A stretch of 64,000 nucleotides of DNA from Bacteroidales bacterium. GTDB lineage: Bacteria; Bacteroidota; Bacteroidia; Bacteroidales; F082. The notes beneath the pieces were generated by a model. It made no database searches and was not told where the DNA came from. It was given only the letters and a program-made list of their open reading frames with translations. The position numbers and the translations under genes are program-made. Positions 55,479 to 62,795 of the stretch are shown in pieces. How positions within the stretch are numbered: the first letter of the stretch is position 1; each line of letters starts with the position of its first letter. The stretch lies in the NCBI GenBank assembly GCA_021647205.1, contig JAKIVD010000019.1, positions 1-64,000 on the forward strand, written 5' to 3'.

Positions 55479-55712
55479 TTGATAATGAGAACTATAAAAT
55501 TACAAATACCAGACAATGTTGATTTGAAAACATACGACCTTTCAATGATAGTCGCCTCAAAATTAGATGAAGACGGAATACTATCATCCGGACAGGCAGC
55601 AAAAGTAGCCGGCCTTTCAAAAAGAACATTTATTGAGTTGCCTGGTAAGTATGGAGTTTCTGTTTTTAGCACCTCATTATCTGACTTAAAATCTGACATT
55701 GCCAATGCCTGA
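55479..55712 (+). CDS. UPF0175-type small protein, antitoxin-like
   Basis: A 77-residue protein (ATG at 55479; another ATG at 55485). The C-terminal half SGQAAKVAGLSKRTFIELPGKYGVSVF matches the UPF0175 family in its helix-turn-helix-like part. UPF0175 proteins are usually encoded directly before a PIN-domain (DUF3368) toxin and are regarded as antitoxins. Here the stop overlaps by eight bases a short frame that looks like a toxin scar, so this may be an orphan antitoxin. Confidence 0.8.
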   Translation: MIMRTIKLQIPDNVDLKTYDLSMIVASKLDEDGILSSGQAAKVAGLSKRTFIELPGKYGVSVFSTSLSDLKSDIANA

Positions 55713-55821
55713 CATTGTCATTTCCGATGCTAAAGACCGGCTTGTAAAAAAAACCGGAAGTATTACATCTGAAGAACTGGCAAACCTTAAAAGCGGACTG
55801 AATGATATTTTGAGGTATTAA
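55705..55821 (+). pseudogene. Toxin-gene remnant: 38-codon frame
   Basis: Overlaps the antitoxin-like gene by eight bases, as toxin genes do. The first eight residues MPDIVISD read like the start of DUF3368 PIN-domain toxins. The rest, KDRLVKKTGSITSEELANL and beyond, reads like the C-terminal end of a MazF/PemK-type toxin. Neither catalytic domain is present. I interpret it as a deletion scar joining two toxin ends, or less likely an intact small peptide. Confidence 0.45.
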
Positions 55822-55828
55822 ACCATCA

Positions 55829-55980
55829 GACCTGCTAAGTCGCCTTGCCCGTTTTTTAGGGCCGGGACTTAGCAGGTCGAAAATATACATCATGCAATTC
55901 TCAACCTGCTGAGAGCAAAAGTCCACTCAGCAGGTTTAGAAACACCTTGCCCATCACTCGTCCGGATTTGTAATCCGGAC
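55829..55980. repeat. Three successive perfect inverted repeats
   Basis: Repeat 1: GACCTGCTAAGTC (55829-55841) with GACTTAGCAGGTC (55866-55878). Repeat 2: AACCTGCTGAG (55903-55913) with CTCAGCAGGTT (55926-55936). Repeat 3: GTCCGGATT (55960-55968) with AATCCGGAC (55972-55980). The first two share the word ACCTGCT. They lie in the 350-base gap between the toxin remnant and the sigma gene and look like dispersed palindromic elements rather than a single terminator. Confidence 0.75.
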
Positions 55981-56115
55981 GCATAGCAACAAAGATTTGG
56001 CCTGCCATTCACGGATCAACACTTTCTTTTTCGTGAATCCCTGTTTCGTTTTTACTCATTCTACATATCTTCAACACAAAACAGCTATGATTAATCAGGG
56101 AAAATTTCACAGTAC

Positions 56116-56142
56116 TGTAACAAATCGCTACCTTGCCCCGTC
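56116..56142 (+). promoter_or_regulatory. ECF-type promoter of the sigma gene, copy 1
   Basis: TGTAAC (56116-56121), 17 bases, CGTC (56139-56142) followed by TTA. It is unlike the vegetative TTTG/TAnnTTTG promoters of the window and almost identical in layout to the site at 59611. I infer that the ECF sigma factor downstream drives its own gene from it. Confidence 0.65.
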
Positions 56143-56173
56143 TTAATTGAATAGCAGATTTTACTTTTTATTG

Positions 56174-56659
56174 ATGACCATAAACGAATACAACCGCTGT
56201 GTTGACGAATTCTCGGATGCCGTTTACCGCTTTCTGTTAAAGAACAGCCGAAACGTGGAATTGGCGCGCGACCTGGTGCAGGATTCGTTTCTGAAGTTAT
56301 GGCTCAAGCGAAAAGGAATTGATTACAATAAAAGCAAGTCCTATTTATTTACGACTGCCTACCACACACTAATTGATCACGTAAGAAAACTCGACAACCG
56401 ACAAACTGAAAACGATTATGAATTGGACACTGCCATCACTGAGCACGGATACAGTGACTTAAAAGAAATACTGGATTTTGCAGTAGACAAACTCCCTGCC
56501 ATCCAGCGTTCGGTGGTTTTGCTGAGGGATTACGAAGGCTATTCGTACAAAGAAATCGGGGAAATAACCGAACTGACAGAAGCACAGGTGAAGGTGTATA
56601 TTTACCGGGCAAGATTGTTTTTAAAGAAATTTATCGGGCGTCCGGAAATGGTGATTTAA
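56174..56659 (+). CDS. ECF RNA polymerase sigma factor
   Basis: From ATG 56174 the protein has 161 residues. Region 2 is at about 13-75 (ELARDLVQDSFLKLWLKR, SYLFTTAYHTLIDHVRK) and region 4 at about 100-152 (LPAIQRSVVLLRDYEGYSYKEIGEITELTEAQVKVYIYRARLFLKK), the expected two-domain ECF structure. The anti-sigma-like gene follows after 12 bases. A matching ECF promoter upstream suggests autoregulation, and another copy at 59611 suggests a local target gene. Confidence 0.94.
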   Translation: MTINEYNRCVDEFSDAVYRFLLKNSRNVELARDLVQDSFLKLWLKRKGIDYNKSKSYLFTTAYHTLIDHVRKLDNRQTENDYELDTAITEHGYSDLKEILDFAVDKLPAIQRSVVLLRDYEGYSYKEIGEITELTEAQVKVYIYRARLFLKKFIGRPEMVI

Positions 56660-56671
56660 TAAAAGGAACAA

Positions 56672-57733
56672 ATGAAGATTAACAGAAACAACTACGAAGT
56701 CTTTCTTCTCGACTACCTCGATGGCACGCTGGATGCTGTTTTGGAAGTGGAGCTGATGTTGTTTCTGGAAGAAAACCCCGATATCCGGGAAGAAATGGAA
56801 GGACTTGAAGAAATCTCACTCCAAAGCCAAAATATCCGTTTTACAGGGAAAGGTTCGTTGAAAAAAACCGAAATCAAAACCATTGCCGGGATTGGGGAGG
56901 AAAACTTTGAAGAATACTTTGTTGCCTTCTACGAAAACGACCTTTCGAAAAAACAGCAATCAGGACTGGATCAATTTCTGAAAGCAAACCCACAACTGGA
57001 GGCAGCGTTTAAACTTCATGGAAAGTTAAAGCTGCAAAAAGACGAGTCTGTGGTTTATCACCCTAAAGAAGATTTAAAAAAGAAACCGGTCATTGGTGTC
57101 TGGTGGATTGCCGGTTCCGGGGTTGCTGCTGCCATCGCCCTGCTCTTTGCCCTGTTCAACTTTATGCCACCTGACAAAGTAAATCAAACCGGGCCGATGG
57201 TGCTCGTTCAACTTACCCCTAAACCACCTCACGGCATTTTAACAACCGACATCCCTTTAATTTCCGGGGCCAGAAAAGAATTAGCTGTTCAAGCAAAATT
57301 GGGCACCATGGAAACACCGGCTTTAGAAACAGTGAATATTTCGGAGATAAGCCGCAGGGAACTTTTAATCAACCTGAACGAAGAAATAGCATCCACCACA
57401 CTTGTCCTGCATTATCGCAGCAATGGGTTTTTAGCTTCTGCAACGGACGAAACGAAAGAGGAGGAAAAGAAAAAGGGTGTTCTTGGCCGTATTCTGAGCC
57501 GGAACCTGAAACTTCTTGCTGAACGTTTTCCCGAATGGGGCAAAAAGAATTCATCTGATCCTGCTTTCGTGAAAATTCTGGATGGCAGCATCATTGCTTT
57601 CAACACCCTTACCGGAAGTGAAGTTGAAATGACAAAAGTTTATACCATAGACGGGCGACTGTCAGGTTACCAGATTGAAAGCGAAACGCTAAACATCAAC
57701 CGCAGCATTCCTGAACCGGGGAATGGGGAATGA
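56672..57733 (+). CDS. Membrane-bound anti-sigma factor-like protein
   Basis: A 353-residue protein. The N-terminal 130 residues are cytoplasmic and acidic with anti-sigma character (EVFLLDYLDGTLDAVLEVELMLFLEENPD and a second similar segment, FYENDLSKKQQSGLDQFL). A single membrane helix lies at about 141-164, then a periplasmic domain of about 190 residues. I infer that it holds the ECF sigma factor at the membrane until an envelope signal acts on the periplasmic part. It is co-transcribed with the sigma gene. Confidence 0.8.
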   Translation: MKINRNNYEVFLLDYLDGTLDAVLEVELMLFLEENPDIREEMEGLEEISLQSQNIRFTGKGSLKKTEIKTIAGIGEENFEEYFVAFYENDLSKKQQSGLDQFLKANPQLEAAFKLHGKLKLQKDESVVYHPKEDLKKKPVIGVWWIAGSGVAAAIALLFALFNFMPPDKVNQTGPMVLVQLTPKPPHGILTTDIPLISGARKELAVQAKLGTMETPALETVNISEISRRELLINLNEEIASTTLVLHYRSNGFLASATDETKEEEKKKGVLGRILSRNLKLLAERFPEWGKKNSSDPAFVKILDGSIIAFNTLTGSEVEMTKVYTIDGRLSGYQIESETLNINRSIPEPGNGE

Positions 57734-57866
57734 TTTGTACACCCCTAAATTTCTTTTAATGAATGTAAAGCAGTTCAGTAATTGTTTTTGCTATTTCTGT
57801 TTTTATCTTAAATGTCACTTGTTTTTATAAGTTATTCTGTGTTAATCTGCGTTTAAAACTATTAAT

Positions 57867-58982
57867 ATGAATCAGTCCGGTTTTTTAACTGTTGACGAGG
57901 TTGCCAAAAACCTGAAAGTAACACGTCAAACTGTTGCCAAGTACATTAAGAATGAAGCGTTAAATGCGATAAAAATCAATAAAAGCTATCGAATAGCTTA
58001 CCGGGATTTTGAGCTTTTTATTGCGAGAAATTCTATTGTCGGCGAACCACAAATAAGCTATCTGAAGAAAAGTAAAAACTGTCTGTTGGATTATGCTGAC
58101 AAAACTGACAAGCTTGAGATACTCCATACAAACACCAAAGGGGTGTTCAAGTTAGTAGAAAAAAATCATCATCTACAAGACAATAAATTTATTTTTGGCG
58201 ATAACTTCTATGTATTAAAGCATCTCTTGCATACGCACCGGAATAAAATTGACCTGATTTATATTGACCCTCCATTTGGAACAGGGCAGGATTTTAGCTC
58301 GTTCAATAATGACACGGCTTATTCTGACAAATTAGTAAATAGTGATTTTTTAGAATTCTTAAGAAAAAGGCTGGTTGTGTTACGTGAGTTGTTGTCAGGG
58401 TGCGGGAGTATTTACCTTCACATCGACAAAAAAATCGGGCACTATGTTAAAATCATTATGGATGAAATTTTTGGATACAATAATTTCATCAATGATATTA
58501 CAAGAATTAAGTGCAATCCCAAAAATTTCTCCCGCAATGCTTACGGTAACTTTTCGGATATGGTTCTTTTTTATGCGAAAGAGAGGGGCAACAATATTTG
58601 GAACGAGCTTAAAGAGCCGATGTCTGAAGAAAAAAGAAAAGAGCTTTTCCCAAAAAAACACGCAAGCTTAGGCTATTATACAACAAACCCTATTCATGCA
58701 CCCGGCAAAACCATCAACGGCGACACCGGAAGGGAATGGAAAGGTTTAATGCCTCCGCAAGGCAGACATTGGAGGTACAGCAGCTTTAAAATTTATGACC
58801 GTATTGTTCGTTTTTTTTATTGCCCATGGAAAACCGTCGATAATACCTATTCTGCGCACATCTCCTCTTTGGTTTCTACAGAAATCCAGTACTTCATCAA
58901 CTTGCTTGTCCTGATTTCCCCCCGGAGAACCAATCCATTTCGCTTCGCCTACAACATAAGTGCCATTTACTTTGGCAACTAA
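57867..58982 (+). pseudogene. Truncated type III-like (beta-class) adenine methyltransferase with HTH N-terminus
   Basis: The frame has 371 codons. Residues 1-60 are an excisionase-like helix-turn-helix (FLTVDEVAKNLKVTRQTVAKYI). The methyltransferase part has catalytic DPPF at 134-137 (LIYIDPPFGTGQDF) and continues normally to GREWKGLMPPQGRHWRYS near residue 306. After that the sequence no longer resembles the family and is in fact the antisense of the facing endonuclease gene. In this class the SAM-binding FxGxG motif lies C-terminal, so it is lost and the enzyme should be inactive. AT-rich compared with its neighbours. Confidence 0.85.
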
Positions 58983-59537
58983 ATCGGGCCTTTTATTGAG
59001 GTTTTGGTTTAGCACTGCATTAACAAATGACTTCCCGTCTTCTTCGGTTGCATCCAGAATATGGATTCCATTTTTGACGTTCTCAAAATCATTTATTGGG
59101 AGAAGATTGAAGGCTTTTCTTAACCACACAGAAAACATCGGTCCCATCTGTGTGTTCAATTTAGGGGCTGACTCTAAACTAAAAACCGTTTCTTCAGCCG
59201 TCATTGCATAAAGAGAAGTTGCAATTCTTTGGATTTGAACCGGATTGTTTTCGATACATCCCTGAATATTTTTTATAAGAAACCATAAAGGTTCATCGTA
59301 CGGAAACTTTACCTCAGTTTTCAAAATCTCTAATAATTCTCTTGTTCACCTTCCCTGATGTGCTGAAATAATTCTTCTCCTGAGTTGCTCATTTAACCTT
59401 TCCGGCCTTGCCGATTGCAATGGGTACACACTTAAAATATTATCGAGATAAGGCGTGTTTTCAAAAAGTTCAATACTGCGCAATATCCACCCCTTTAACT
59501 CATCCCTGTCATTTCCGATATCAATACGTCTTTCCAT
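58746..59537 (-). pseudogene. Broken restriction endonuclease with an in-frame stop and lost 3' end
   Basis: Reading from ATG 59537, 63 codons are followed by TGA at 59346-59348, and the same frame then continues without a shift for 199 codons. The continuation holds a PD-(D/E)XK nuclease core (KRPDLVAKVNGTYVVGEAKWIG). The N-terminal part reads MERRIDIGNDRDELKGWIL. The C-terminus runs into the facing methyltransferase frame at about 58780, where both genes lose family character. It was presumably the partner of that methyltransferase. One nonsense change plus one deletion explain what is seen. Confidence 0.75.
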
Positions 59538-59610
59538 GCTAACAATAATTGCATACAAAGATGGGAATAAAGTCTAAAGAAGCAAGTATTTGTATTAAAA
59601 TACCAAGTCC

Positions 59611-59637
59611 TGTAACTAATCGCCTGCCTGTTGCGTC
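59611..59637 (+). promoter_or_regulatory. ECF-type promoter, copy 2
   Basis: TGTAAC (59611-59616), 17 bases, CGTC (59634-59637) followed by ATA. The spacer also shares AATCGC with copy 1 at the same position. It drives the head-GIN/outer-membrane-barrel gene, making that gene a likely target of the ECF sigma factor. Confidence 0.65.
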
Positions 59638-59684
59638 ATACTTTAAAATGCAAGACAACAGATAAGAATAAAAAAATATATGTT

Positions 59685-61280
59685 ATGAAAATTCAAAAAT
59701 TGCACTCCTTTATTTTCCTCGTAACCTTACTGTTTAGCCTGCCACTGTCAGCGCAGGAAAAAGGCAGTGGCCCAATCAGCAAACAAGAACGACAAGTTGG
59801 TGTATTTACTGCAATTAAAACGGGCGGTGCTGCCGAAGTCATCCTCATGCAGGGCGGAGAACAAGGGGTGGTTGTAGAAACCAATGCCAACATCCAGGAC
59901 AGGGTCGAAGTTTTCGTCAGGGAGAAAACCCTCCAGATGAAATTGAACAATGTGAAAAACTACAGCGTACTCAAATTGTACATTACAGTTGCTCAACTGG
60001 AAAAGATACAGGTTTCGGGCGCTTCGGATGTGAAGTCCATCGACACGCTGAGGGGGGAAAGCCTGCGTCTTGTGGCCAGCGGCGCTTCCGACCTGCAATT
60101 GCTCGTCAACTACAACAACATATCCACCAAAGCGTCAGGCGCCTCGGTAGTTCGTTTAAAAGGGAAGTCTGCCGCTCACAGCATCGAAGCCAGCGGCGCC
60201 TCGGTGGTGAAAGCCAAATTGTTGTCAACAACAACAACCGTGGTAAAGGCCAGCGGTGCCAGCAGTTGCTTTGTCAACGCCAAAACCAACCTTACTTACC
60301 AGGTTTCGGGCTCGTCGGATGTGAGCTACGTAAACAAACCGCAAACCGTCATCGTGGAAAATAAAAAAGGCACGGAGAAAGTTGTTATCATCAGGGACTC
60401 CACCCACACTTCCAATTACTATAACGACAACGATACCACTTCGGTTAATGTCGGCTCGCTGCATGTTGAGGTGGTGGAAGGCGACACGACCAAGGTAACG
60501 GTCGGCAGCCACACACTGATTGTTGACGATGACGGAAACGTAAAATGGGAAAGAAGTAGAAAGCCACGGTTCAATGGTCATTGGGGGGGATTCGAGTTAG
60601 GAATCAATGGCTACGTAACCCCTGGTATTCATACCAACTGGGGTGTAGAAAATGATTTCCTCAACCTGCGCTACGAAAAATCCATTGCCGTCAACCTGAA
60701 CATTTACGAGCAAAACATCGCCCTGAACAAAGACAAAAATATCGGGCTTGTCACCGGGATTGGCCTGGCATGGAACAACTATCGTTTTAACCAGCCAACC
60801 TATCTTGAACCCCTCAGTTCAAACATTGAGGGTTATTATATGGAAGGTGTTTCTGTCAGGAAGACCAAACTAACTGCCATGTATATTACTGTCCCCCTGC
60901 TTTTTGAAATGCAAACCAAAAACCCGAAACGCATCAAACGGTTTTTCTTTTCTGTGGGGGGATTGATCAGTGCCCGCATCAGCTCGCATACCAAGATTTA
61001 TTTTAATGAAGCTGCTAAAGCGTACAAATTACGGGTTCCCGACAGCGATCCGGCCGAATACAAACCGGGAACTTATGTAACACCCAATATTTACGACAGG
61101 AACATTGTTAAGAGCTTCCGAAGCTTTTATTTACAACCGGTCAAACTCGATGCTTCTTTACGGATTGGTTACGGCATTCTGAGTATATTCGGCACATACT
61201 CGCTGAACACTTTCTTCCAGTCGAATCGGGGCCCAAAACTTTATGCCTGGACAATAGGTATAACACTGGTGGGCTGGTAA
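59685..61280 (+). CDS. Head-GIN (DUF2807) domain fused to an outer-membrane beta-barrel
   Basis: From ATG 59685 the protein has 531 residues. The TTG at 59631 lies in the promoter. A signal peptide ends LSAQE near residue 25. Residues about 45-235 are a head-GIN-type beta-helix with repeated VSGASDVKS, ASGASDLQL, ASGASVVRL and ASGASVVKA turns. Residues about 300-531 are a PorT-like outer-membrane barrel (FELGINGYVTPG, LVTGIGLAWNNYRF, VPLLFEMQTKNPKR). The adhesin-like helix would stand in the periplasm or outside. It is probably controlled by the ECF sigma factor upstream and ends in a strong terminator. Confidence 0.9.
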   Translation: MKIQKLHSFIFLVTLLFSLPLSAQEKGSGPISKQERQVGVFTAIKTGGAAEVILMQGGEQGVVVETNANIQDRVEVFVREKTLQMKLNNVKNYSVLKLYITVAQLEKIQVSGASDVKSIDTLRGESLRLVASGASDLQLLVNYNNISTKASGASVVRLKGKSAAHSIEASGASVVKAKLLSTTTTVVKASGASSCFVNAKTNLTYQVSGSSDVSYVNKPQTVIVENKKGTEKVVIIRDSTHTSNYYNDNDTTSVNVGSLHVEVVEGDTTKVTVGSHTLIVDDDGNVKWERSRKPRFNGHWGGFELGINGYVTPGIHTNWGVENDFLNLRYEKSIAVNLNIYEQNIALNKDKNIGLVTGIGLAWNNYRFNQPTYLEPLSSNIEGYYMEGVSVRKTKLTAMYITVPLLFEMQTKNPKRIKRFFFSVGGLISARISSHTKIYFNEAAKAYKLRVPDSDPAEYKPGTYVTPNIYDRNIVKSFRSFYLQPVKLDASLRIGYGILSIFGTYSLNTFFQSNRGPKLYAWTIGITLVGW

Positions 61281-61302
61281 GTGTTGGCGTTCAGTTCAAA
61301 CG

Positions 61303-61342
61303 AAAAGCTTGTTCGTTCATTGAACCGACAAGCTTTTTTTTT
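61303..61342 (+). terminator. Rho-independent terminator
   Basis: AAAAGCTTGT (61303-61312) pairs with ACAAGCTTTT (61328-61337), followed by further Ts. It ends the head-GIN gene and also shows that the yebC frame should not start upstream of it. Confidence 0.85.
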
Positions 61343-61376
61343 ATTTTTACCGTCAGAAATATTTAAAGAGAACTAC

Positions 61377-62123
61377 ATGTCGGGACACAGTAAATGGTCA
61401 ACAATAAAGCGGAAAAAAGGGGCAGCCGATGCCAAGCGCTCAAAGATATTTTCAAAATTGATTAAAGAAATCACTGTTGCCGTGAAAGAAGGTGGTGGAG
61501 CCGACCCTGATGGAAACCCCCGCCTGCGCATGGCCATTGCCAATGCCAAAGGGGCAAGTATGCCCAAGGATAATATTGAACGTGCCATTAACAAAGGAAA
61601 AGACAAAGACGCAGCCAGTTTTACAGAGCTGACCTACGAGGGCTACCTGCCCAACGGAATAGCCGTTTATGTTGAATGCACTACCGACAATACCCAACGG
61701 ACGGTTGCCAATGTAAGGTCTGTTTTTACCCGGGCGGGCGGGAGTTTAAGCACCAACGGCTCACTGAGTTTTATGTTCGACCGCAAAGGTGTTTTCGTTG
61801 TACCTAAAGGAGAACTGGATCAGGAGGAATTTGAAATGGAACTGATAGATGCCGGTGCCGAAGAACTGGAACTGGATGATGAGGGTTTTTTTCACATCAC
61901 TACCTCCATGGAAGATTTTGGTACCATGGCCAAAAAACTGGAAGAACTCGGGGTAGAGCCCGAATCGGCCGAATTACAACGCCTCCCCAACGATACCAAA
62001 ACACTTGACCTGGAATCGGCACAGAAAATCATAAAAGTGATTGACCAGTTTGAGGACGACGACGATGTGCAGAAAGTTTTCCACAACCTGGAAATTACGG
62101 ATGAACTGATGGGGGAGATGTAA
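61377..62123 (+). CDS. yebC: YebC/PmpR-family protein
   Basis: From ATG 61377 (MSGHSKWSTIKRKKGAADAKRSK, first 20 residues diagnostic) the protein has 248 residues, the family length. Other signatures are RLRMAIANAKGASMPKDNIERAI, YEGYLPNGIAVYVECTTDN and RSVFTRAGGSLSTNGSLSFMF. The family was named as DNA-binding regulators; more recent work ties members to relief of ribosome stalling at proline-rich sequences. It is followed by a heptamer repeat array. Confidence 0.97.
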   Translation: MSGHSKWSTIKRKKGAADAKRSKIFSKLIKEITVAVKEGGGADPDGNPRLRMAIANAKGASMPKDNIERAINKGKDKDAASFTELTYEGYLPNGIAVYVECTTDNTQRTVANVRSVFTRAGGSLSTNGSLSFMFDRKGVFVVPKGELDQEEFEMELIDAGAEELELDDEGFFHITTSMEDFGTMAKKLEELGVEPESAELQRLPNDTKTLDLESAQKIIKVIDQFEDDDDVQKVFHNLEITDELMGEM

Positions 62124-62128
62124 ATGAG

Positions 62129-62198
62129 TTTAAAGTTGAAAGTTCAAAGTTTAAAGTTTAAAGTTTAAAGTTGAAAGTTCAAAGTTGAAAGTTTAAAG
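62129..62198. repeat. Ten-copy GTTNAAA heptamer array
   Basis: Ten head-to-tail units of 7 bases, all of the form GTTNAAA: T, G, C, T, T, T, G, C, G, T at the variable place. It starts five bases after the yebC stop and ends 55 bases before the DUF2214 gene. The variable base is always T, G or C. Copy number is expected to vary between strains. Confidence 0.9.
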
Positions 62199-62253
62199 TT
62201 GTCAAAGTGAATAGCTGATACATCAAAAAATCTTACATAAAACGTCTAAAACC

Positions 62254-62703
62254 ATGAACATCTTCATTTCTTATTTACACTTTATCGGCATTTTTATTTT
62301 AACCGGCTCGTTGTTTGCCGAATATGTGCTTCTTCGCTCCAGGCCGGCTGGGAGCCATTTGCAGTTTTTAGCCAAAATTGACATCATATACTGGATTTCC
62401 GTTTTGCTGGTGTTCGGTACGGGCATGCTCCGCTGGCTTGTTTACGACCCCAAAGGCGCCGACTTTTTCACCCTGCAGCATTTGTTCCACATTAAAGTGA
62501 CCTTGTTTTTGATTGTCGCTTTGTTGTCAATTGCGCCGACCCTGCGTTTCAGCAAGTGGAAAAAGAAAGCGGCAAAGGATGGCGAATTCGCTCCCGAAGA
62601 AACACAAATCAGAAAACCCCTGCTTTTTATCCGCATTGAGCTCCTGCTGATTGCCATTATTCCGTTACTGGCAGTGATGGTTGCCCTGAATGTACGGATA
62701 TAA
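62254..62703 (+). CDS. DUF2214 family membrane protein
   Basis: A 149-residue inner-membrane protein with four predicted helices (about 4-22, 45-65, 77-97, 124-146). Family-like segments are LHFIGIFILTGSLFAEYVLL, KIDIIYWISVLLVFGTGMLRW and FHIKVTLFLIVALLSIAPTLRF. Histidine and tryptophan positions suggest a possible haem or quinone association, but the function of the family is not established. Convergent with ackA. Confidence 0.85.
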   Translation: MNIFISYLHFIGIFILTGSLFAEYVLLRSRPAGSHLQFLAKIDIIYWISVLLVFGTGMLRWLVYDPKGADFFTLQHLFHIKVTLFLIVALLSIAPTLRFSKWKKKAAKDGEFAPEETQIRKPLLFIRIELLLIAIIPLLAVMVALNVRI

Positions 62704-62757
62704 ACAACTTTCCGGAGCCGGAACGACCTGGAAGCCTTGGTTTTTTCTTGTAAGACA

Positions 62758-62793
62758 GATGCTTCCAGGAGCTGCGCACGCTGGAAGCGTCTT
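62758..62793. repeat. Dispersed 36-bp inverted repeat, copy C
   Basis: GATGCTTCCAG and CTGGAAGCGTC arms pair along their whole length (one G-T pair) around the shared CTGCG-ACG centre. It lies between the convergent DUF2214 and ackA genes. See copies at 47815 and 50948. Confidence 0.75.
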
Positions 62794-62795
62794 TT

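Noticed and set aside
58375-58671. Alternative 98-codon frame inside the methyltransferase remnant
   Set aside because: It is a shadow of the real frame, which carries the DPPF motif and family sequence throughout this stretch.
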